Positions 1-8,872 are shown, numbered from the stretch's first letter. The stretch is 64,000 bases of DNA from Streptococcus parasanguinis (GCF_001073155.1 NZ_JVEE01000052.1:39338-103337), one strand, 5' to 3'. Notes: generated from the letters alone by a model not told the origin. Program-made: numbers and translations.

Positions 1-545
1 ACGCTGAGAAATTACGCATCGCGACCGAGATCGAAGGTCATCCGGATAATGTAGCTCCAGCTATCTTTGGGAATATGGTCATCGCGAGCTACATCGGTGA
101 AGATGTCCAATATGTCACGGCTGACTTTCCAAGCTGTGACCTTGTGGCCATTGTACCGAGCTACCAATTGAAGACCAGTGATAGTCGGAATGTCCTACCG
201 AAAGAATGGTCTTATAAGGAAGCTGTTGCAGCTAGTAGCGTAGCCAATGTCGCTATCGCAGCTCTCCTCAAGGGAGATTTGCTGACGGCTGGTCGCTCCA
301 TCGAGTCAGATCATTTCCACGAGCGCTACCGTCAATCTCTTGTCAAAGAGTTCCCTCAGGTCAAAGAAGTCGCACATGCGCATGGGGCTTATGCTACCTA
401 TCTGTCAGGAGCAGGCCCAACGATCATGAACCTCTTAGCGCCAGAGCATACAGCAGCCTTTGTCGCAGCTCTCGAAGAACTCGGGCTAGATGGTCAGATT
501 TTCCAACTTAAAATCGACACATTTGGCGTTCGTGTTGAGAAATAA
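1..545 (+). CDS. thrB: Homoserine kinase, C-terminal part (truncated by window edge)
   Basis: Phosphorylates homoserine to O-phosphohomoserine in threonine synthesis; cytoplasmic GHMP kinase. The reading frame is open from the first complete codon at base 3 and begins inside the conserved stretch [16 protein letters not shown], which in this family lines the substrate/ATP pocket. The C-terminal GHMP motif [13 protein letters not shown] is present near the end. About the last 180 residues are here; the N-terminal ATP-binding half lies upstream of the window. In streptococci this gene normally follows homoserine dehydrogenase (hom), which cannot be seen. No clear terminator follows before the next promoter at about 614. 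Confidence 0.9.
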   Translation, partial: AEKLRIATEIEGHPDNVAPAIFGNMVIASYIGEDVQYVTADFPSCDLVAIVPSYQLKTSDSRNVLPKEWSYKEAVAASSVANVAIAALLKGDLLTAGRSIESDHFHERYRQSLVKEFPQVKEVAHAHGAYATYLSGAGPTIMNLLAPEHTAAFVAALEELGLDGQIFQLKIDTFGVRVEK

Positions 546-670
546 ACCTCAATGTAACACAAATGAAAGAAGGATGTATACAAATGTATATGTCCTTTTT
601 GCTTCTCCTATGGTAGAATGGGAATTGTATGGGGAAAAGCTCAAGCTTTCCCGAAAGTTTAGGGGGAAAC
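546..670 (+). promoter_or_regulatory. Promoter and leader hairpin of the 671 membrane-protein gene
   Basis: An extended -10 box TGGTAGAAT ends at 619 without a convincing -35. An imperfect hairpin (GGGAAAAGCT / AAGCTTTCCC, about 632-652) lies in the leader, just before the ribosome site AGGGGG at 661-666. The function of the hairpin is unknown. Confidence 0.45.
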
Positions 671-1609
671 ATGAAACCAGAATATTTATATAGTATTGCT
701 ACCGATCTTGGTCTACAATTTGATGGCGAAGCCCGTGTGATGTATGGAGAGCGTGAAGGCTTCTTGTTGGTCATTGAAGGCGCTCAAACCAAGAATGTAT
801 TTACCATTTCACTCAGTGTGAAACAAGGTTCCGAAGGAGACTTAATCGAAGATAGCGAGATTCTTTGGAATGAACTAAAAGAACAATCAAAAGCCATTAA
901 TGCTATCTCTTCTGATGGTTACTTGACCTCGATCGTTGTCAAAGGTGGAATGACCAAAGGGAAGGCTGTCGAAACCTTATGGACAGCTATCCAAGATATT
1001 GTTGATTTCTTGCTCAACCACCAATTTGTGCAAGTGAATGTGGAAACGGGTGAGGAAGGACCAATCGGTCTGTATCAAATTGGAGATGCGATCTTTTTAA
1101 TCGACGATGCAACCTTTAGAGCTTACCAAGCCGAAGTGCAAGATACGGTGGAGGCTTATGAAGCGCGGGAAGAAAACTTCCTTTTAGGGATTGTAGGGGC
1201 TGTGATCGGTGTAATCATCGGTGGAGCAGTTGCCCTCTTAGTAGCGCGTCTTGGCTATGTATCTGTTTTAGCAGGGGCTGCCCTCGGTTATTGTACTATC
1301 AAAGGTTATGAGATCCTTGGTAAGAAATTGACTAAAAAAGGTGTGGTAGTTTCAGCTATTTTGATGGTCTTGACGGTCTTTTTGGTCAACCAATTAGATT
1401 ATACTTTGGCGCTCATGAATGAACTGGATTTGCCATTTGGTATGACCTGGACGCTTCTCAATGAAGCGACATTCTCAGGGGATGTCCCAGATAAATTTTA
1501 CTTGAATCTAGGATTGTTAGCTGTCTTCACTCTTGGTGGTGCTTGGATTTCGGTCAAATCAGCTCTAGATGGACAAAAGAATCGTGCCATTGCTCGTAAA
1601 ATTGCATAA
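671..1609 (+). CDS. Uncharacterised streptococcal membrane protein
   Basis: About 312 residues. I do not recognise a named family. The first roughly 170 residues are soluble, acidic and mixed alpha/beta. They are followed by a cluster of hydrophobic segments: a glycine-rich pair beginning FLLGIVGAVIGVIIGGAVA, one near VVSAILMVLTVFLV, and one near the C-terminus (LGLLAVFTLGGAWI). This suggests a cytoplasmic N-terminal domain on a membrane anchor of about four helices. The ATG at 671 is preferred over an upstream in-frame start at 629 because AGGGGG at 661-666 is well spaced and protein conservation would be expected to begin at MKPEYLY. It is transcribed alone and ends in a hairpin terminator. 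Confidence 0.75.
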   Translation: MKPEYLYSIATDLGLQFDGEARVMYGEREGFLLVIEGAQTKNVFTISLSVKQGSEGDLIEDSEILWNELKEQSKAINAISSDGYLTSIVVKGGMTKGKAVETLWTAIQDIVDFLLNHQFVQVNVETGEEGPIGLYQIGDAIFLIDDATFRAYQAEVQDTVEAYEAREENFLLGIVGAVIGVIIGGAVALLVARLGYVSVLAGAALGYCTIKGYEILGKKLTKKGVVVSAILMVLTVFLVNQLDYTLALMNELDLPFGMTWTLLNEATFSGDVPDKFYLNLGLLAVFTLGGAWISVKSALDGQKNRAIARKIA

Positions 1610-1617
1610 TGAATGAT

Positions 1618-1658
1618 AAAAGGAAGGCCTGAATATTATAGGTCTTCTTTTGTTTTTT
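1618..1658 (+). terminator. Rho-independent terminator
   Basis: An AAAAGGAAGGCCT arm pairs imperfectly with AGGTCTTCTTTT and is followed by a T-rich tail. It separates the 671 gene from murB. Confidence 0.7.
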
Positions 1659-1682
1659 AGGGTCGAAAAATAGTCAAAAATT

Positions 1683-1691
1683 TGGTATAAT
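1683..1691 (+). promoter_or_regulatory. Extended -10 promoter of murB
   Basis: TGGTATAAT is a perfect extended -10 box; no good -35 is visible. The start codon lies about 36 bases downstream. Confidence 0.65.
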
Positions 1692-1727
1692 AGTTTGTAT
1701 TTTTATAGAGAGAGAACAGACAGAAAG

Positions 1728-2624
1728 ATGAATGAAAAAATGAATCAAATTCTTGAAGGGATTGATATCCGTTTTCAAGAACCTTTAAAACATTATACCT
1801 TCACAAAGGTAGGTGGGAATGCAGAATTTTTAGCCTTTCCTCGTAACCAATATGAATTAAAACGCATCGTCCAATTTGCCAACCAAGAGCAAATCCCATG
1901 GATGGTCCTGGGCAATGCGTCCAATATCATTGTCCGCGATGGGGGCATTCCGGGATTTGTCATTATGTTTGATCGCTTGCGTGACATCAGTGTGGATGGT
2001 TATGTGGTCGAAGCAGAAGCAGGGGCTAAACTCATCGACACCACCCATGTGGCCTTGCACCATAGTTTGAAAGGCTTCGAGTTTGCTAGTGGCATTCCAG
2101 GCAGTGTTGGTGGTGCTGTCTTTATGAATGCGGGAGCCTACGGAGGAGAGATTGCTCATGTCCTTGTATCCTGTAAGGTCTTGACCAAAGACGGGGAAAT
2201 CGAAACTCTGTCAGCGAGTGAACTAGCTTTTGGCTACCGTCATTCTAAGATTCAAGAGACAGGTGCTGTTGTCATCTCTGCCAAATTTGCTTTGTCACCA
2301 GGCAATCACGAGGCGATCAAGCAGGAGATGGATCGGTTGACCCATCTTCGTCAGTTGAAACAACCCCTTGAATACCCTTCTTGTGGATCCGTCTTTAAGC
2401 GTCCTGTCGGCCATTTTGCAGGTCAATTGATCAGCGAAGCAGGGCTGAAAGGCTATCGAATCGGTGGTGTGGAAGTGTCTGAAAAGCATGCCGGCTTTAT
2501 GGTCAATGTCGATAATGGAACAGCTAAGGACTACGAAGACCTGATCGCCCATGTCATTGAGGCAGTAGAAGCTCACTCAGGTGTCCGTTTAGAACCAGAA
2601 GTTCGCATTATCGGCCAAGCCTAA
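1728..2624 (+). CDS. murB: UDP-N-acetylenolpyruvoylglucosamine reductase MurB
   Basis: FAD- and NADPH-dependent reductase that makes UDP-MurNAc, the second committed step of peptidoglycan synthesis, in the cytoplasm. The 298-residue length is normal. The sequence carries the FAD-binding segments TKVGGNAEF and [13 protein letters not shown], the [18 protein letters not shown] motif, and [10 protein letters not shown] with the catalytic serine region. It is the type IIb (short, Gram-positive) form. Starts at TTG 1695, ATG 1728 and ATG 1740 are in frame; 1728 is preferred because pneumococcal homologues begin at the matching point and a purine-rich AGAGAGAG stretch lies upstream. potA follows after 207 bases with no obvious promoter, so murB and potABCD are probably co-transcribed, as in pneumococcus. 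Confidence 0.95.
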   Translation: MNEKMNQILEGIDIRFQEPLKHYTFTKVGGNAEFLAFPRNQYELKRIVQFANQEQIPWMVLGNASNIIVRDGGIPGFVIMFDRLRDISVDGYVVEAEAGAKLIDTTHVALHHSLKGFEFASGIPGSVGGAVFMNAGAYGGEIAHVLVSCKVLTKDGEIETLSASELAFGYRHSKIQETGAVVISAKFALSPGNHEAIKQEMDRLTHLRQLKQPLEYPSCGSVFKRPVGHFAGQLISEAGLKGYRIGGVEVSEKHAGFMVNVDNGTAKDYEDLIAHVIEAVEAHSGVRLEPEVRIIGQA

Positions 2625-2649
2625 GAGCTTAAGTATTGAAGAACAATTG

Positions 2650-2800
2650 AAAGTGAAGCATCGATAGCATCAGTCGGAGAGGGGGTGAGTGCCTATCGAT
2701 ACCGTAAATAGGTGGGGCAGTCTAGTAAGTCCCCGAGAGGTATTGGTGGTCTGACAGGTCTTCCTGTCAGCCGCTGCATTTTCGTTTGAAAAGCAGTTTG
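2650..2800 (+). ncRNA. Candidate structured leader RNA upstream of potA
   Basis: The 207 bp murB-potA gap holds several strong secondary-structure elements. ATCGATAG (2660-2667) pairs with CTATCGAT (2693-2700). GGGG (2714-2717) can pair with CCCC (2731-2734). CTGACAGG (2751-2758) pairs perfectly with CCTGTCAG (2763-2770) across a TCTT loop. None has a proper U-tail, so these are not simple terminators. The arrangement looks like a cis-acting leader controlling polyamine uptake genes or an RNA-processing site. I cannot assign it to a known riboswitch class. Confidence 0.45.
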
Positions 2801-2831
2801 CTAATCGCAGTAAAGAAGGAATTTATGTGAA

Positions 2832-3989
2832 TTGAAAAAACCAATTATTGAGTTTAAAAATGTTTCAAAGGTCTTTGAAGATAGTGGAACCGTTGTCCTA
2901 AAGGATATCAATTTTGAGTTGGAAGAAGGGAAGTTCTATACCCTGCTCGGTGCATCTGGATCAGGAAAATCGACCATCCTTAATATCATTGCCGGTCTTT
3001 TGGATGCGACGACTGGAGATGTCTATCTTGATGGGGAACGGATCAATGATGTCCCTACCAACAAAAGGGATGTCCACACCGTCTTTCAGTCCTATGCCCT
3101 GTTTCCACATATGACGGTCTTTGAAAATGTGGCTTTTCCCCTTCGTTTGAAAAAGGTGGACAAGGCTGAGATCGAACGTCGGGTTTCAGAAGTATTGAAA
3201 ATGGTCCAGTTAGCGGGATTTGAAAAACGTTCGATCCAAAAATTATCTGGTGGTCAACGCCAGCGGGTAGCGATTGCACGGGCTATTATCAATGAACCAC
3301 GAGTGGTCCTTTTAGATGAGCCTTTGTCTGCACTTGACTTGAAACTTCGGACAGACATGCAGTATGAGTTGCGAGAATTGCAACAACGCTTGGGGATTAC
3401 CTTTGTCTTTGTTACCCACGACCAAGAAGAAGCCCTTGCCATGAGTGACTGGATCTTTGTCATGAATGAAGGGGAGATCGTCCAATCTGGTACACCAGTA
3501 GATATCTATGATGAACCGATCAACCACTTTGTAGCTACCTTTATCGGGGAGTCCAACATTCTAGATGGTCGCATGATCGAGGACTACTTGGTTGAGTTCA
3601 ATGGCAAACGCTTTGAAGCCGTCGATGGGGGAATGCGTCCAAATGAACCAGTTGAAGTCGTCATTCGTCCTGAAGACTTGCAAATCACTCTTCCTGAAGA
3701 AGGCAAGCTCCAAGTGAAGGTGGACACCCAGCTCTTCCGTGGTGTGCATTATGAGATCATCGCCTATGATGATTTGGGAAATGAGTGGATGATTCACTCC
3801 ACTCGTAAGGCCATCGTGGGAGAAGTCATCGGGCTAGACTTTGAACCAGAAGATATCCACGTTATGCGTCTCAACGAAACCGAAGAAGAATTTGATGCGC
3901 GGATCGAAGAGTACGTTGAAGTGGAAGAGCAAGAAGCTGGTTTGATTAATGCCATTGAGGAGGAAAGAGATGAAGAAAACAACCTCTAA
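2832..3989 (+). CDS. potA: Spermidine/putrescine ABC transporter ATPase PotA
   Basis: ATPase of the polyamine importer. The 385 residues comprise an N-terminal ABC domain (Walker A GASGSGKS at residues 40-47, Q-loop [11 protein letters not shown], signature LSGGQRQR, Walker B VVLLDEP, switch histidine THDQEEA) and a C-terminal TOBE-like regulatory domain from about residue 240. The start is a TTG at 2832 read as methionine, with AGAAGGA about 11 bases upstream; no ATG is available before the conserved N-terminus [14 protein letters not shown]. The acidic C-terminal tail overlaps the start of potB by 20 bases. A weak start codon behind a structured leader suggests translational control. Confidence 0.95.
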   Translation: MKKPIIEFKNVSKVFEDSGTVVLKDINFELEEGKFYTLLGASGSGKSTILNIIAGLLDATTGDVYLDGERINDVPTNKRDVHTVFQSYALFPHMTVFENVAFPLRLKKVDKAEIERRVSEVLKMVQLAGFEKRSIQKLSGGQRQRVAIARAIINEPRVVLLDEPLSALDLKLRTDMQYELRELQQRLGITFVFVTHDQEEALAMSDWIFVMNEGEIVQSGTPVDIYDEPINHFVATFIGESNILDGRMIEDYLVEFNGKRFEAVDGGMRPNEPVEVVIRPEDLQITLPEEGKLQVKVDTQLFRGVHYEIIAYDDLGNEWMIHSTRKAIVGEVIGLDFEPEDIHVMRLNETEEEFDARIEEYVEVEEQEAGLINAIEEERDEENNL

Positions 3990-4776
3990 TCTATTTATCC
4001 TCCCCTATTTCTTGTGGATTTTTCTCTTTGTCTTGGCTCCTGTAGTCATGATCATCTTTCAATCCTTTTTTAACGTTGAAGGGCAGTTTTCACTTGAAAA
4101 CTACAAAGAGTTCTTTACTTCGCAAAATCTGACCTATTTAAAGATGAGCTTTAATTCGGTTCTTTATGCCGGAATTGTCACCCTGGTGACGCTCTTGATC
4201 TCCTATCCAACTGCTTACTTTTTGACGCTGCTTAAACACCGGCAGTTGTGGTTAATGTTGATCGTCTTGCCAACCTGGGTTAATCTCTTGCTCAAGGCCT
4301 ATGCCTTTATCGGTATCTTTGGTCAAAACGGCTCCATCAATAGCTTTTTAAGCTTTCTCGGAGTCGCTCCCCAGCAGATCCTCTTTACCGATTTCTCCTT
4401 TATCTTTGTAGCTAGCTACATCGAGTTGCCTTTTATGATTTTGCCGATCTTTAATGTCTTAGATGACTTAGATCCAAACTTGATTAATGCCAGCTATGAT
4501 TTGGGAGCCAATCGTTGGGATACCTTCCGTCATGTGGTCTTCCCCTTGTCCATGAATGGAGTCCGATCAGGTGTGCAGTCTGTCTTTATTCCTAGTCTCA
4601 GCCTCTTCATGTTGACACGGATGATCGGTGGAAACCGGGTCATTACTTTAGGGACTGCGATTGAACAGCACTTCTTGACAACACAAAACTGGGGAATGGG
4701 TTCTACCATCGGAGTTGTTCTGATCCTTGCTATGCTCTTTACCATGTGGGCAACGAGAGAAAGGAGAGAACGATGA
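3970..4776 (+). CDS. potB: Spermidine/putrescine ABC transporter permease PotB
   Basis: Membrane permease of 268 residues with about six transmembrane helices and the inner-membrane coupling motif of ABC importers ([18 protein letters not shown]). The start at 3970 has the strong site GAGGAGGAAAG (3957-3967) and lies inside the end of potA in another frame, indicating translational coupling. An upstream in-frame ATG at 3949 would cover the ribosome site and is rejected. Forms the transmembrane heterodimer with PotC. Confidence 0.94.
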   Translation: MKKTTSNLFILPYFLWIFLFVLAPVVMIIFQSFFNVEGQFSLENYKEFFTSQNLTYLKMSFNSVLYAGIVTLVTLLISYPTAYFLTLLKHRQLWLMLIVLPTWVNLLLKAYAFIGIFGQNGSINSFLSFLGVAPQQILFTDFSFIFVASYIELPFMILPIFNVLDDLDPNLINASYDLGANRWDTFRHVVFPLSMNGVRSGVQSVFIPSLSLFMLTRMIGGNRVITLGTAIEQHFLTTQNWGMGSTIGVVLILAMLFTMWATRERRER

Positions 4777-5546
4777 AAAAAGTATCTCATTTCTATCTAG
4801 GTTTCGTCTTTCTGATTCTCTATCTTCCCATCTTCTATTTGATCTTTTATGCCTTCAATAAAGGGGGAGATATGAATGCCTTCACAGGCTTCACGCTTGA
4901 GCATTTCAATGAATTGTTCGCAGATAGTCGCCTGATGCTGATCTTATCAGAGACCTTCCTCTTGGCCTTCTTGTCAGCCTTGATTGCGACAGTGATTGGA
5001 ACCTTTGGAGCCATTTATATTTATCAATCGAAGAAGAAGTTAGAAGGTCCTTTGCTCTCCATCAACAACATTCTCATGGTAGCGCCAGATGTTATGATCG
5101 GGGCCAGCTTCTTGATTCTCTTTACGACGGTGAAGTACCAGCTAGGCTTCTTATCGGTTCTGGCTAGCCACGTGGCCTTCTCGATTCCCATTGTGGTCTT
5201 GATGGTCTTGCCTCGTCTCAAGGAAATGAACCGGGATATGGTCAATGCAGCCTATGACTTGGGAGCTACCCAAGTGCAAATGCTCAAAGAGATCATGTTG
5301 CCGTATCTGACACCAGCCATTATTGCTGGCTACTTTATGGCCTTTACCTATTCGCTTGATGACTTTGCCGTGACCTTCTTTGTAACCGGAAATGGCTTTA
5401 CAACCTTGTCTGTAGAGATCTACTCACGTGCGCGTCAAGGAATTTCCCTCAGTATCAATGCCTTGTCCGCCCTTGTCTTTCTCTTTAGTGTGCTCTTGGT
5501 CATCGGGTATTACTTTATTACCCGTGAAAAGGAGGAAGCAGCATGA
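4773..5546 (+). CDS. potC: Spermidine/putrescine ABC transporter permease PotC
   Basis: Second permease of the polyamine importer, 257 residues, about six helices, with the ABC coupling loop AAYDLGATQVQMLKEIMLP. It starts in an ATGA overlap with the potB stop, behind AAAGGAGAG. N-terminal hydrophobic segments (LGFVFLILYLPIFYLIFYAF) match the family. Pairs with PotB; PotA drives transport and PotD supplies substrate. Confidence 0.94.
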   Translation: MKKVSHFYLGFVFLILYLPIFYLIFYAFNKGGDMNAFTGFTLEHFNELFADSRLMLILSETFLLAFLSALIATVIGTFGAIYIYQSKKKLEGPLLSINNILMVAPDVMIGASFLILFTTVKYQLGFLSVLASHVAFSIPIVVLMVLPRLKEMNRDMVNAAYDLGATQVQMLKEIMLPYLTPAIIAGYFMAFTYSLDDFAVTFFVTGNGFTTLSVEIYSRARQGISLSINALSALVFLFSVLLVIGYYFITREKEEAA

Positions 5547-6613
5547 AAAAACTTTATTCATTCCTAACTGGGATTGTCCTTGTCATTCTGGTCCTCTGGG
5601 GAATTAGCCACCAGATCGAAGCGAGCATGAATACCAAGAATAGCGACAAGTTGGTCATCTACAACTGGGGAGATTATATCGATCCAGACTTGCTCAAGGA
5701 ATTCACAAAAGAAACCGGAATTCAGGTGCAATATGATACCTTTGATTCCAACGAAGCCATGTACACCAAGATCAAGCAAGGGGGAACCACCTACGATATT
5801 GCGATTCCTAGTGAATATATGATTGCCAAGATGATGGATGAGCATCTGGTTGAAAAGTTGGACCAATCTAAGATCAAAGGGATGGAAAATATTGATCCAA
5901 AACTTTTGAACCAATCGTTTGATCCGGGTAACCAATATTCAGTACCTTATTTCTGGGGTACCTTGGGGATTGTCTACAATACCAAGATGGTCAAAAATGC
6001 TCCTGAACATTGGTCAGATCTCTGGCGTGAAGAGTACAGAAATGACATCATGATGTATGATGGTGCGCGTGAGGTCATGGGAATTGGTCTCAATACCTTG
6101 GGCTATAGCCTCAATGAAAAGGATCCAAAGAAATTGCAAGAGGCAGTAGATAAACTCTACACCTTGACACCAAACATCAAAGCTTTGGTGGCCGATGAGA
6201 TGAAAGGCTATATGATCCAAAACAATGCGGCTATTGGGGTTACTTTCTCAGGAGAGGCTAGCCAAATGCTCGAAGCCAATAAGGATCTTCGCTATGTCGT
6301 CCCAACTGAAGCCAGCAACCTTTGGTTTGATAACATTGTCATTCCAAAAACCGTGAAAAATAAAGAAGCAGCATATGCCTTTATTAACTTCATGCTTCGT
6401 CCTAAAAATGCTTTAAAAAATGCTCTTTATGTCGGCTACTCAACGCCAAATAAAAAAGCCAAAGCCATGTTGCCAAAAGAAATCCAAGATGACCAATCCT
6501 TCTATCCAAGCGATGAAACGCTGGACCATTTGGAAGTCTATCAACAATTAGGCAAGAAATTGCTTGGAGTCTACAACGATCTTTACCTTCAGGTCAAGAT
6601 GTATCGAAAATAA
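5543..6613 (+). CDS. potD: Spermidine/putrescine-binding protein PotD
   Basis: Extracellular solute-binding protein (family 1 SBP), 356 residues, last gene of potABCD. An N-terminal hydrophobic segment (LTGIVLVILVLWGIS) serves as signal or anchor; no lipobox cysteine is visible, so it is probably membrane-tethered or processed without lipidation. Family features include LVIYNWGDYIDPDLL, the acidic and aromatic substrate-pocket residues around YFWGTLGIVYN, and SNLWFDNIVIPK. ATGA overlap with potC and site AAAAGGAGG. A strong terminator follows, marking the operon end. In pneumococcus PotD contributes to virulence and stress resistance (family knowledge). Confidence 0.94.
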   Translation: MKKLYSFLTGIVLVILVLWGISHQIEASMNTKNSDKLVIYNWGDYIDPDLLKEFTKETGIQVQYDTFDSNEAMYTKIKQGGTTYDIAIPSEYMIAKMMDEHLVEKLDQSKIKGMENIDPKLLNQSFDPGNQYSVPYFWGTLGIVYNTKMVKNAPEHWSDLWREEYRNDIMMYDGAREVMGIGLNTLGYSLNEKDPKKLQEAVDKLYTLTPNIKALVADEMKGYMIQNNAAIGVTFSGEASQMLEANKDLRYVVPTEASNLWFDNIVIPKTVKNKEAAYAFINFMLRPKNALKNALYVGYSTPNKKAKAMLPKEIQDDQSFYPSDETLDHLEVYQQLGKKLLGVYNDLYLQVKMYRK

Positions 6614-6616
6614 CAC

Positions 6617-6641
6617 AAAAGGAACCTCAGGGTTCCTTTTT
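6617..6641 (+). terminator. Terminator of the murB-potABCD operon
   Basis: AAAAGGAACC (6617-6626), loop TCAG, and GGTTCCTTTT (6631-6640) form a perfect 10 bp stem whose 3' arm ends in the T tract. Confidence 0.9.
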
Positions 6642-6760
6642 GATTGCTGCATATAGTCTCTAACTAGTGAGTTAGATTGAGATTCAAATGAAAGATGCTA
6701 TAATAGTAAGGAAAGTGACTGGCCCATTCAGTCATGAAAGGAAGGATTGGAGAAGAAAAA

Positions 6761-7204
6761 ATGAAAAGACGACTGGAACTTTTTTTGATTATTCTGTTAC
6801 CGATCCTAGGACTGGTTTTTCTAGGAGGAAAAATCATGAATCTGACCAAAAGACCCGAACAGAAGGTAACGGCTTCATCCTCAAAGAAAGTCGTACAAAA
6901 ATCAGAAGAAGAAATAAAAAAAGAGCAAATCGCATTTCTCAAGGAACACGAGCAAGAAATCGTTGATTATGTGAGGGCTCAAAATTCAAAAATTGAGTCA
7001 GTTCAGATTGATTGGACTGATGTGAGATGGAGTGATGGAGGTTTCTTGTTTCCTGATTATTCTATTGAAGTTTATGGAACAGTGAATCATATTGAAGATT
7101 CAGGATGGAGTGCCTCTATGCCGATTAATGATGATGATTCAATCGATTTGAAAAAAATTTCCATATTTAACCATATAACCATCGGTGAAGAAATATTGGA
7201 GTAG
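6761..7204 (+). CDS. Tandem paralogue A: small membrane-anchored exported protein
   Basis: 147 residues. An N-terminal membrane helix (LELFLIILLPILGLVFLGG, residues 5-23) without lipobox is followed by a Ser/Lys-rich linker and an extracellular domain containing KKEQIAFLKEHEQEIVDYV and SKIESVQIDW. It is the first of four adjacent paralogues. It matches paralogue D (8207) over its whole length (both exactly 147 codons), and the anchor-coding DNA is nearly identical. The start at 6761 is chosen by alignment to D and the GGAG upstream; a start at 6734 is possible. Function unknown. Tandem small exported proteins next to a damaged coupled gene resemble immunity-type arrays, which is inference only. 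Confidence 0.75.
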   Translation: MKRRLELFLIILLPILGLVFLGGKIMNLTKRPEQKVTASSSKKVVQKSEEEIKKEQIAFLKEHEQEIVDYVRAQNSKIESVQIDWTDVRWSDGGFLFPDYSIEVYGTVNHIEDSGWSASMPINDDDSIDLKKISIFNHITIGEEILE

Positions 7205-7242
7205 TAGTTCTTTTGATCTATGTTGAAATTTAAGGATAAATT

Positions 7243-7704
7243 ATGAAGAAACATACTAAAATTATTTTGCTAACAGTAACATCGATAATTGCTTTATTTA
7301 GTATCGAAGGATGCACTATAAAATCAAAAGAGCAAACGAAACAAGCGCAAACTGTCACCTCTTCAACTACAAAAGAGGACAAAGAAACCATTAAACAAAA
7401 ACAGCTAGCCTATTTGAAAGAACATGAAAAAGAAATTGTTGATTTTGTGAAAGCTCAAAGTCCGAAAATCGAATCCGTCCAGATTGATTGGAATAGTATG
7501 GTAATTGAAGAGTCTGGGAATGGAACGCCTCAGGGTGGTGGATACAATTTATCTATTTCTGGTAAAATTAATCAATTAAAAAACACAAAATTCTCCGTTG
7601 ATTTTTACTTAGAAGATCAAAATAGCATACCAACTATCAAAAAAATGGGCATGCTTAATGATATCTATATCGAGGAAAATGGTGGCTGGAAAATTTTTTC
7701 CTAA
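7243..7704 (+). CDS. Tandem paralogue B: small lipoprotein
   Basis: 153 residues with a lipoprotein signal peptide ending FSIEGC (cysteine 24), so it should be lipidated and displayed on the outer face of the membrane. The exported part shares the family core KQKQLAYLKEHEKEIVDFV, then SPKIESVQIDW and GNGTPQGGG. It differs from A and D in its anchor but shares the domain. The SD AAGGA precedes ATG 7243 after a 38-base gap. Function unknown. The C-terminal part (SGKINQLKNTKFSVDFYLED) is the most diverged of the four. Confidence 0.75.
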   Translation: MKKHTKIILLTVTSIIALFSIEGCTIKSKEQTKQAQTVTSSTTKEDKETIKQKQLAYLKEHEKEIVDFVKAQSPKIESVQIDWNSMVIEESGNGTPQGGGYNLSISGKINQLKNTKFSVDFYLEDQNSIPTIKKMGMLNDIYIEENGGWKIFS

Positions 7705-7734
7705 GTAAATAGAAGTATTAGTGTTAGGAGGAAA

Positions 7735-8172
7735 ATGAAAAATAAAATGAAATGTACACTTAAGTTATTAGCTTTAATGCTTATTTTCACAAGTATTGGA
7801 GGTTGTACTGTAAAGCAAAAAGCGCATAAGAAACAAGCACAAACTGTCACCACTTCCTCCTCCAAAGAAGATATAGAAGTGATCAAACAAAAACGGCTCG
7901 CTTATCTCAAAGAGCACGAGCAAGAAATAGTCAATTTTGTGAAATCGAAGAGTTCAAAGATTGAATCTGTTCAAATTTATTGGGACGAAACGCAATGGAT
8001 TGAGGGTGGAAATGGGACACCACAAGGTGGAGATGAGGTCATAGAAATTTTTGGTACAGTCAATCAGCTAGAAGATTCAGGATGGAGGGTGGATGTTGTA
8101 TTTGATTCTGATCAAAAGATGACTTTCAGTATGGGCTATAATATTAGTATTAAGGGTGATTATATTGAGTAA
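7735..8172 (+). CDS. Tandem paralogue C: small lipoprotein
   Basis: 145 residues. A signal peptide ending TSIGGC (cysteine 24) marks a lipoprotein. The core RLAYLKEHEQEIVNFVKSK, then SSKIESVQIYWDETQW and GNGTPQGGDE matches B most closely in the linker and GNGTPQGG loop, while its DSGW segment resembles A. This mosaic similarity suggests duplication with recombination. A strong AGGAGG site lies upstream. The gene is only 30 bases after B, so they are co-transcribed. Function unknown. Confidence 0.75.
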   Translation: MKNKMKCTLKLLALMLIFTSIGGCTVKQKAHKKQAQTVTTSSSKEDIEVIKQKRLAYLKEHEQEIVNFVKSKSSKIESVQIYWDETQWIEGGNGTPQGGDEVIEIFGTVNQLEDSGWRVDVVFDSDQKMTFSMGYNISIKGDYIE

Positions 8173-8206
8173 GAACTGGAAGATTCAAAGCCTGTAAGGA
8201 GGATTT

Positions 8207-8650
8207 ATGAAGAGACAAATGGAACTACTTTTGATCATTTTGTTACCGATCCTAGGACTGGTTTTTCTTGGAGGAAAAATCATGACCCTGACCAAAAGCC
8301 CCGAACAGAAGATAACGACCTCATCTTCAAAGAAAGTCGTACAAAAACCAGATGAAGACATAAAAAAAGAACAACTGGACTATCTAAAAGAACACGAACA
8401 GAAGGTTATTGATTTAGTCAAAGCACAAAATTCAAAAGTTGAATCCGTTCAGATTGATTGGGATCAGACGCAGTGGGGTGATGGTGGACTGACAACTCCT
8501 GAATATTACATGAGTGTTTATGGAGGTATAAATCATATTGAAGAATCGAGTTGGGGAGTAGATATCCCAATTAATGAGGACAATACATTAAATTTAGATG
8601 AGATGTATATAGGATCCGACATTAGAATTGGGGGGAGATTATTTGACTAA
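8207..8650 (+). CDS. Tandem paralogue D: small membrane-anchored exported protein
   Basis: 147 residues, same length and same non-lipobox anchor (LLIILLPILGLVFLGGKIM) as paralogue A. The exported domain has the shared KKEQLDYLKEHEQKVIDLV and SVQIDWDQTQWGDGG segments. The AAGGAGG site is 5-6 bases before ATG 8207. Its last codons overlap the start of a broken gene at 8643, implying translational coupling to whatever that gene once encoded. Function unknown. Confidence 0.75.
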   Translation: MKRQMELLLIILLPILGLVFLGGKIMTLTKSPEQKITTSSSKKVVQKPDEDIKKEQLDYLKEHEQKVIDLVKAQNSKVESVQIDWDQTQWGDGGLTTPEYYMSVYGGINHIEESSWGVDIPINEDNTLNLDEMYIGSDIRIGGRLFD

Positions 8651-8838
8651 TTGGAATTTAAAAAGTTTTGATAATCTATATGCTTCATTAGCAGAATCAG
8701 CTTACAGATATAGACCCAAAAAGTTTCCATATGAATGATTGGATCAATTCCAGGAAGAGCGTTCAAAGCTCAAATGGGAGTATGACAACGAGATAGATGC
8801 TTTCTATAAAAATCAGAAAAAGCTGGAATCGAAAGATA
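8643..8838 (+). pseudogene. Broken remnant of a gene coupled to the lipoprotein array
   Basis: A TTG start at 8643 has an excellent site (GGGGGGAGA, 8631-8639) and overlaps paralogue D by 8 bases. It reads MTNWNLKSFDNLYASLAESA and on to FPYE, then hits TGA at 8736. The same frame continues with protein-like sequence (LDQFQEERSKLKWEYDNEID) before running into a terminator hairpin. This looks like the N-terminus of a larger protein interrupted by a nonsense mutation and truncated at its 3' end. I cannot name the family. A secreted or hydrolase-type partner of the lipoproteins is only a guess. Confidence 0.55.
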
Positions 8839-8872
8839 AAAAAATCAGTAAGGTTGTCCTTACTGATTTTTT
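8839..8872. terminator. Bidirectional terminator between convergent genes
   Basis: Perfect 15 bp inverted repeat (AAAAAATCAGTAAGG / CCTTACTGATTTTTT) with loop TTGT. It has A/T tails on both sides, and the last two bases coincide with the stop codon of the minus-strand gene at 8871. Confidence 0.92.

Noticed and set aside
3949..3989. Apparent frameshift or gene fusion between potA and potB
   Set aside because: Both proteins are full length; the 20-base overlap with a GGAGG site is ordinary translational coupling.
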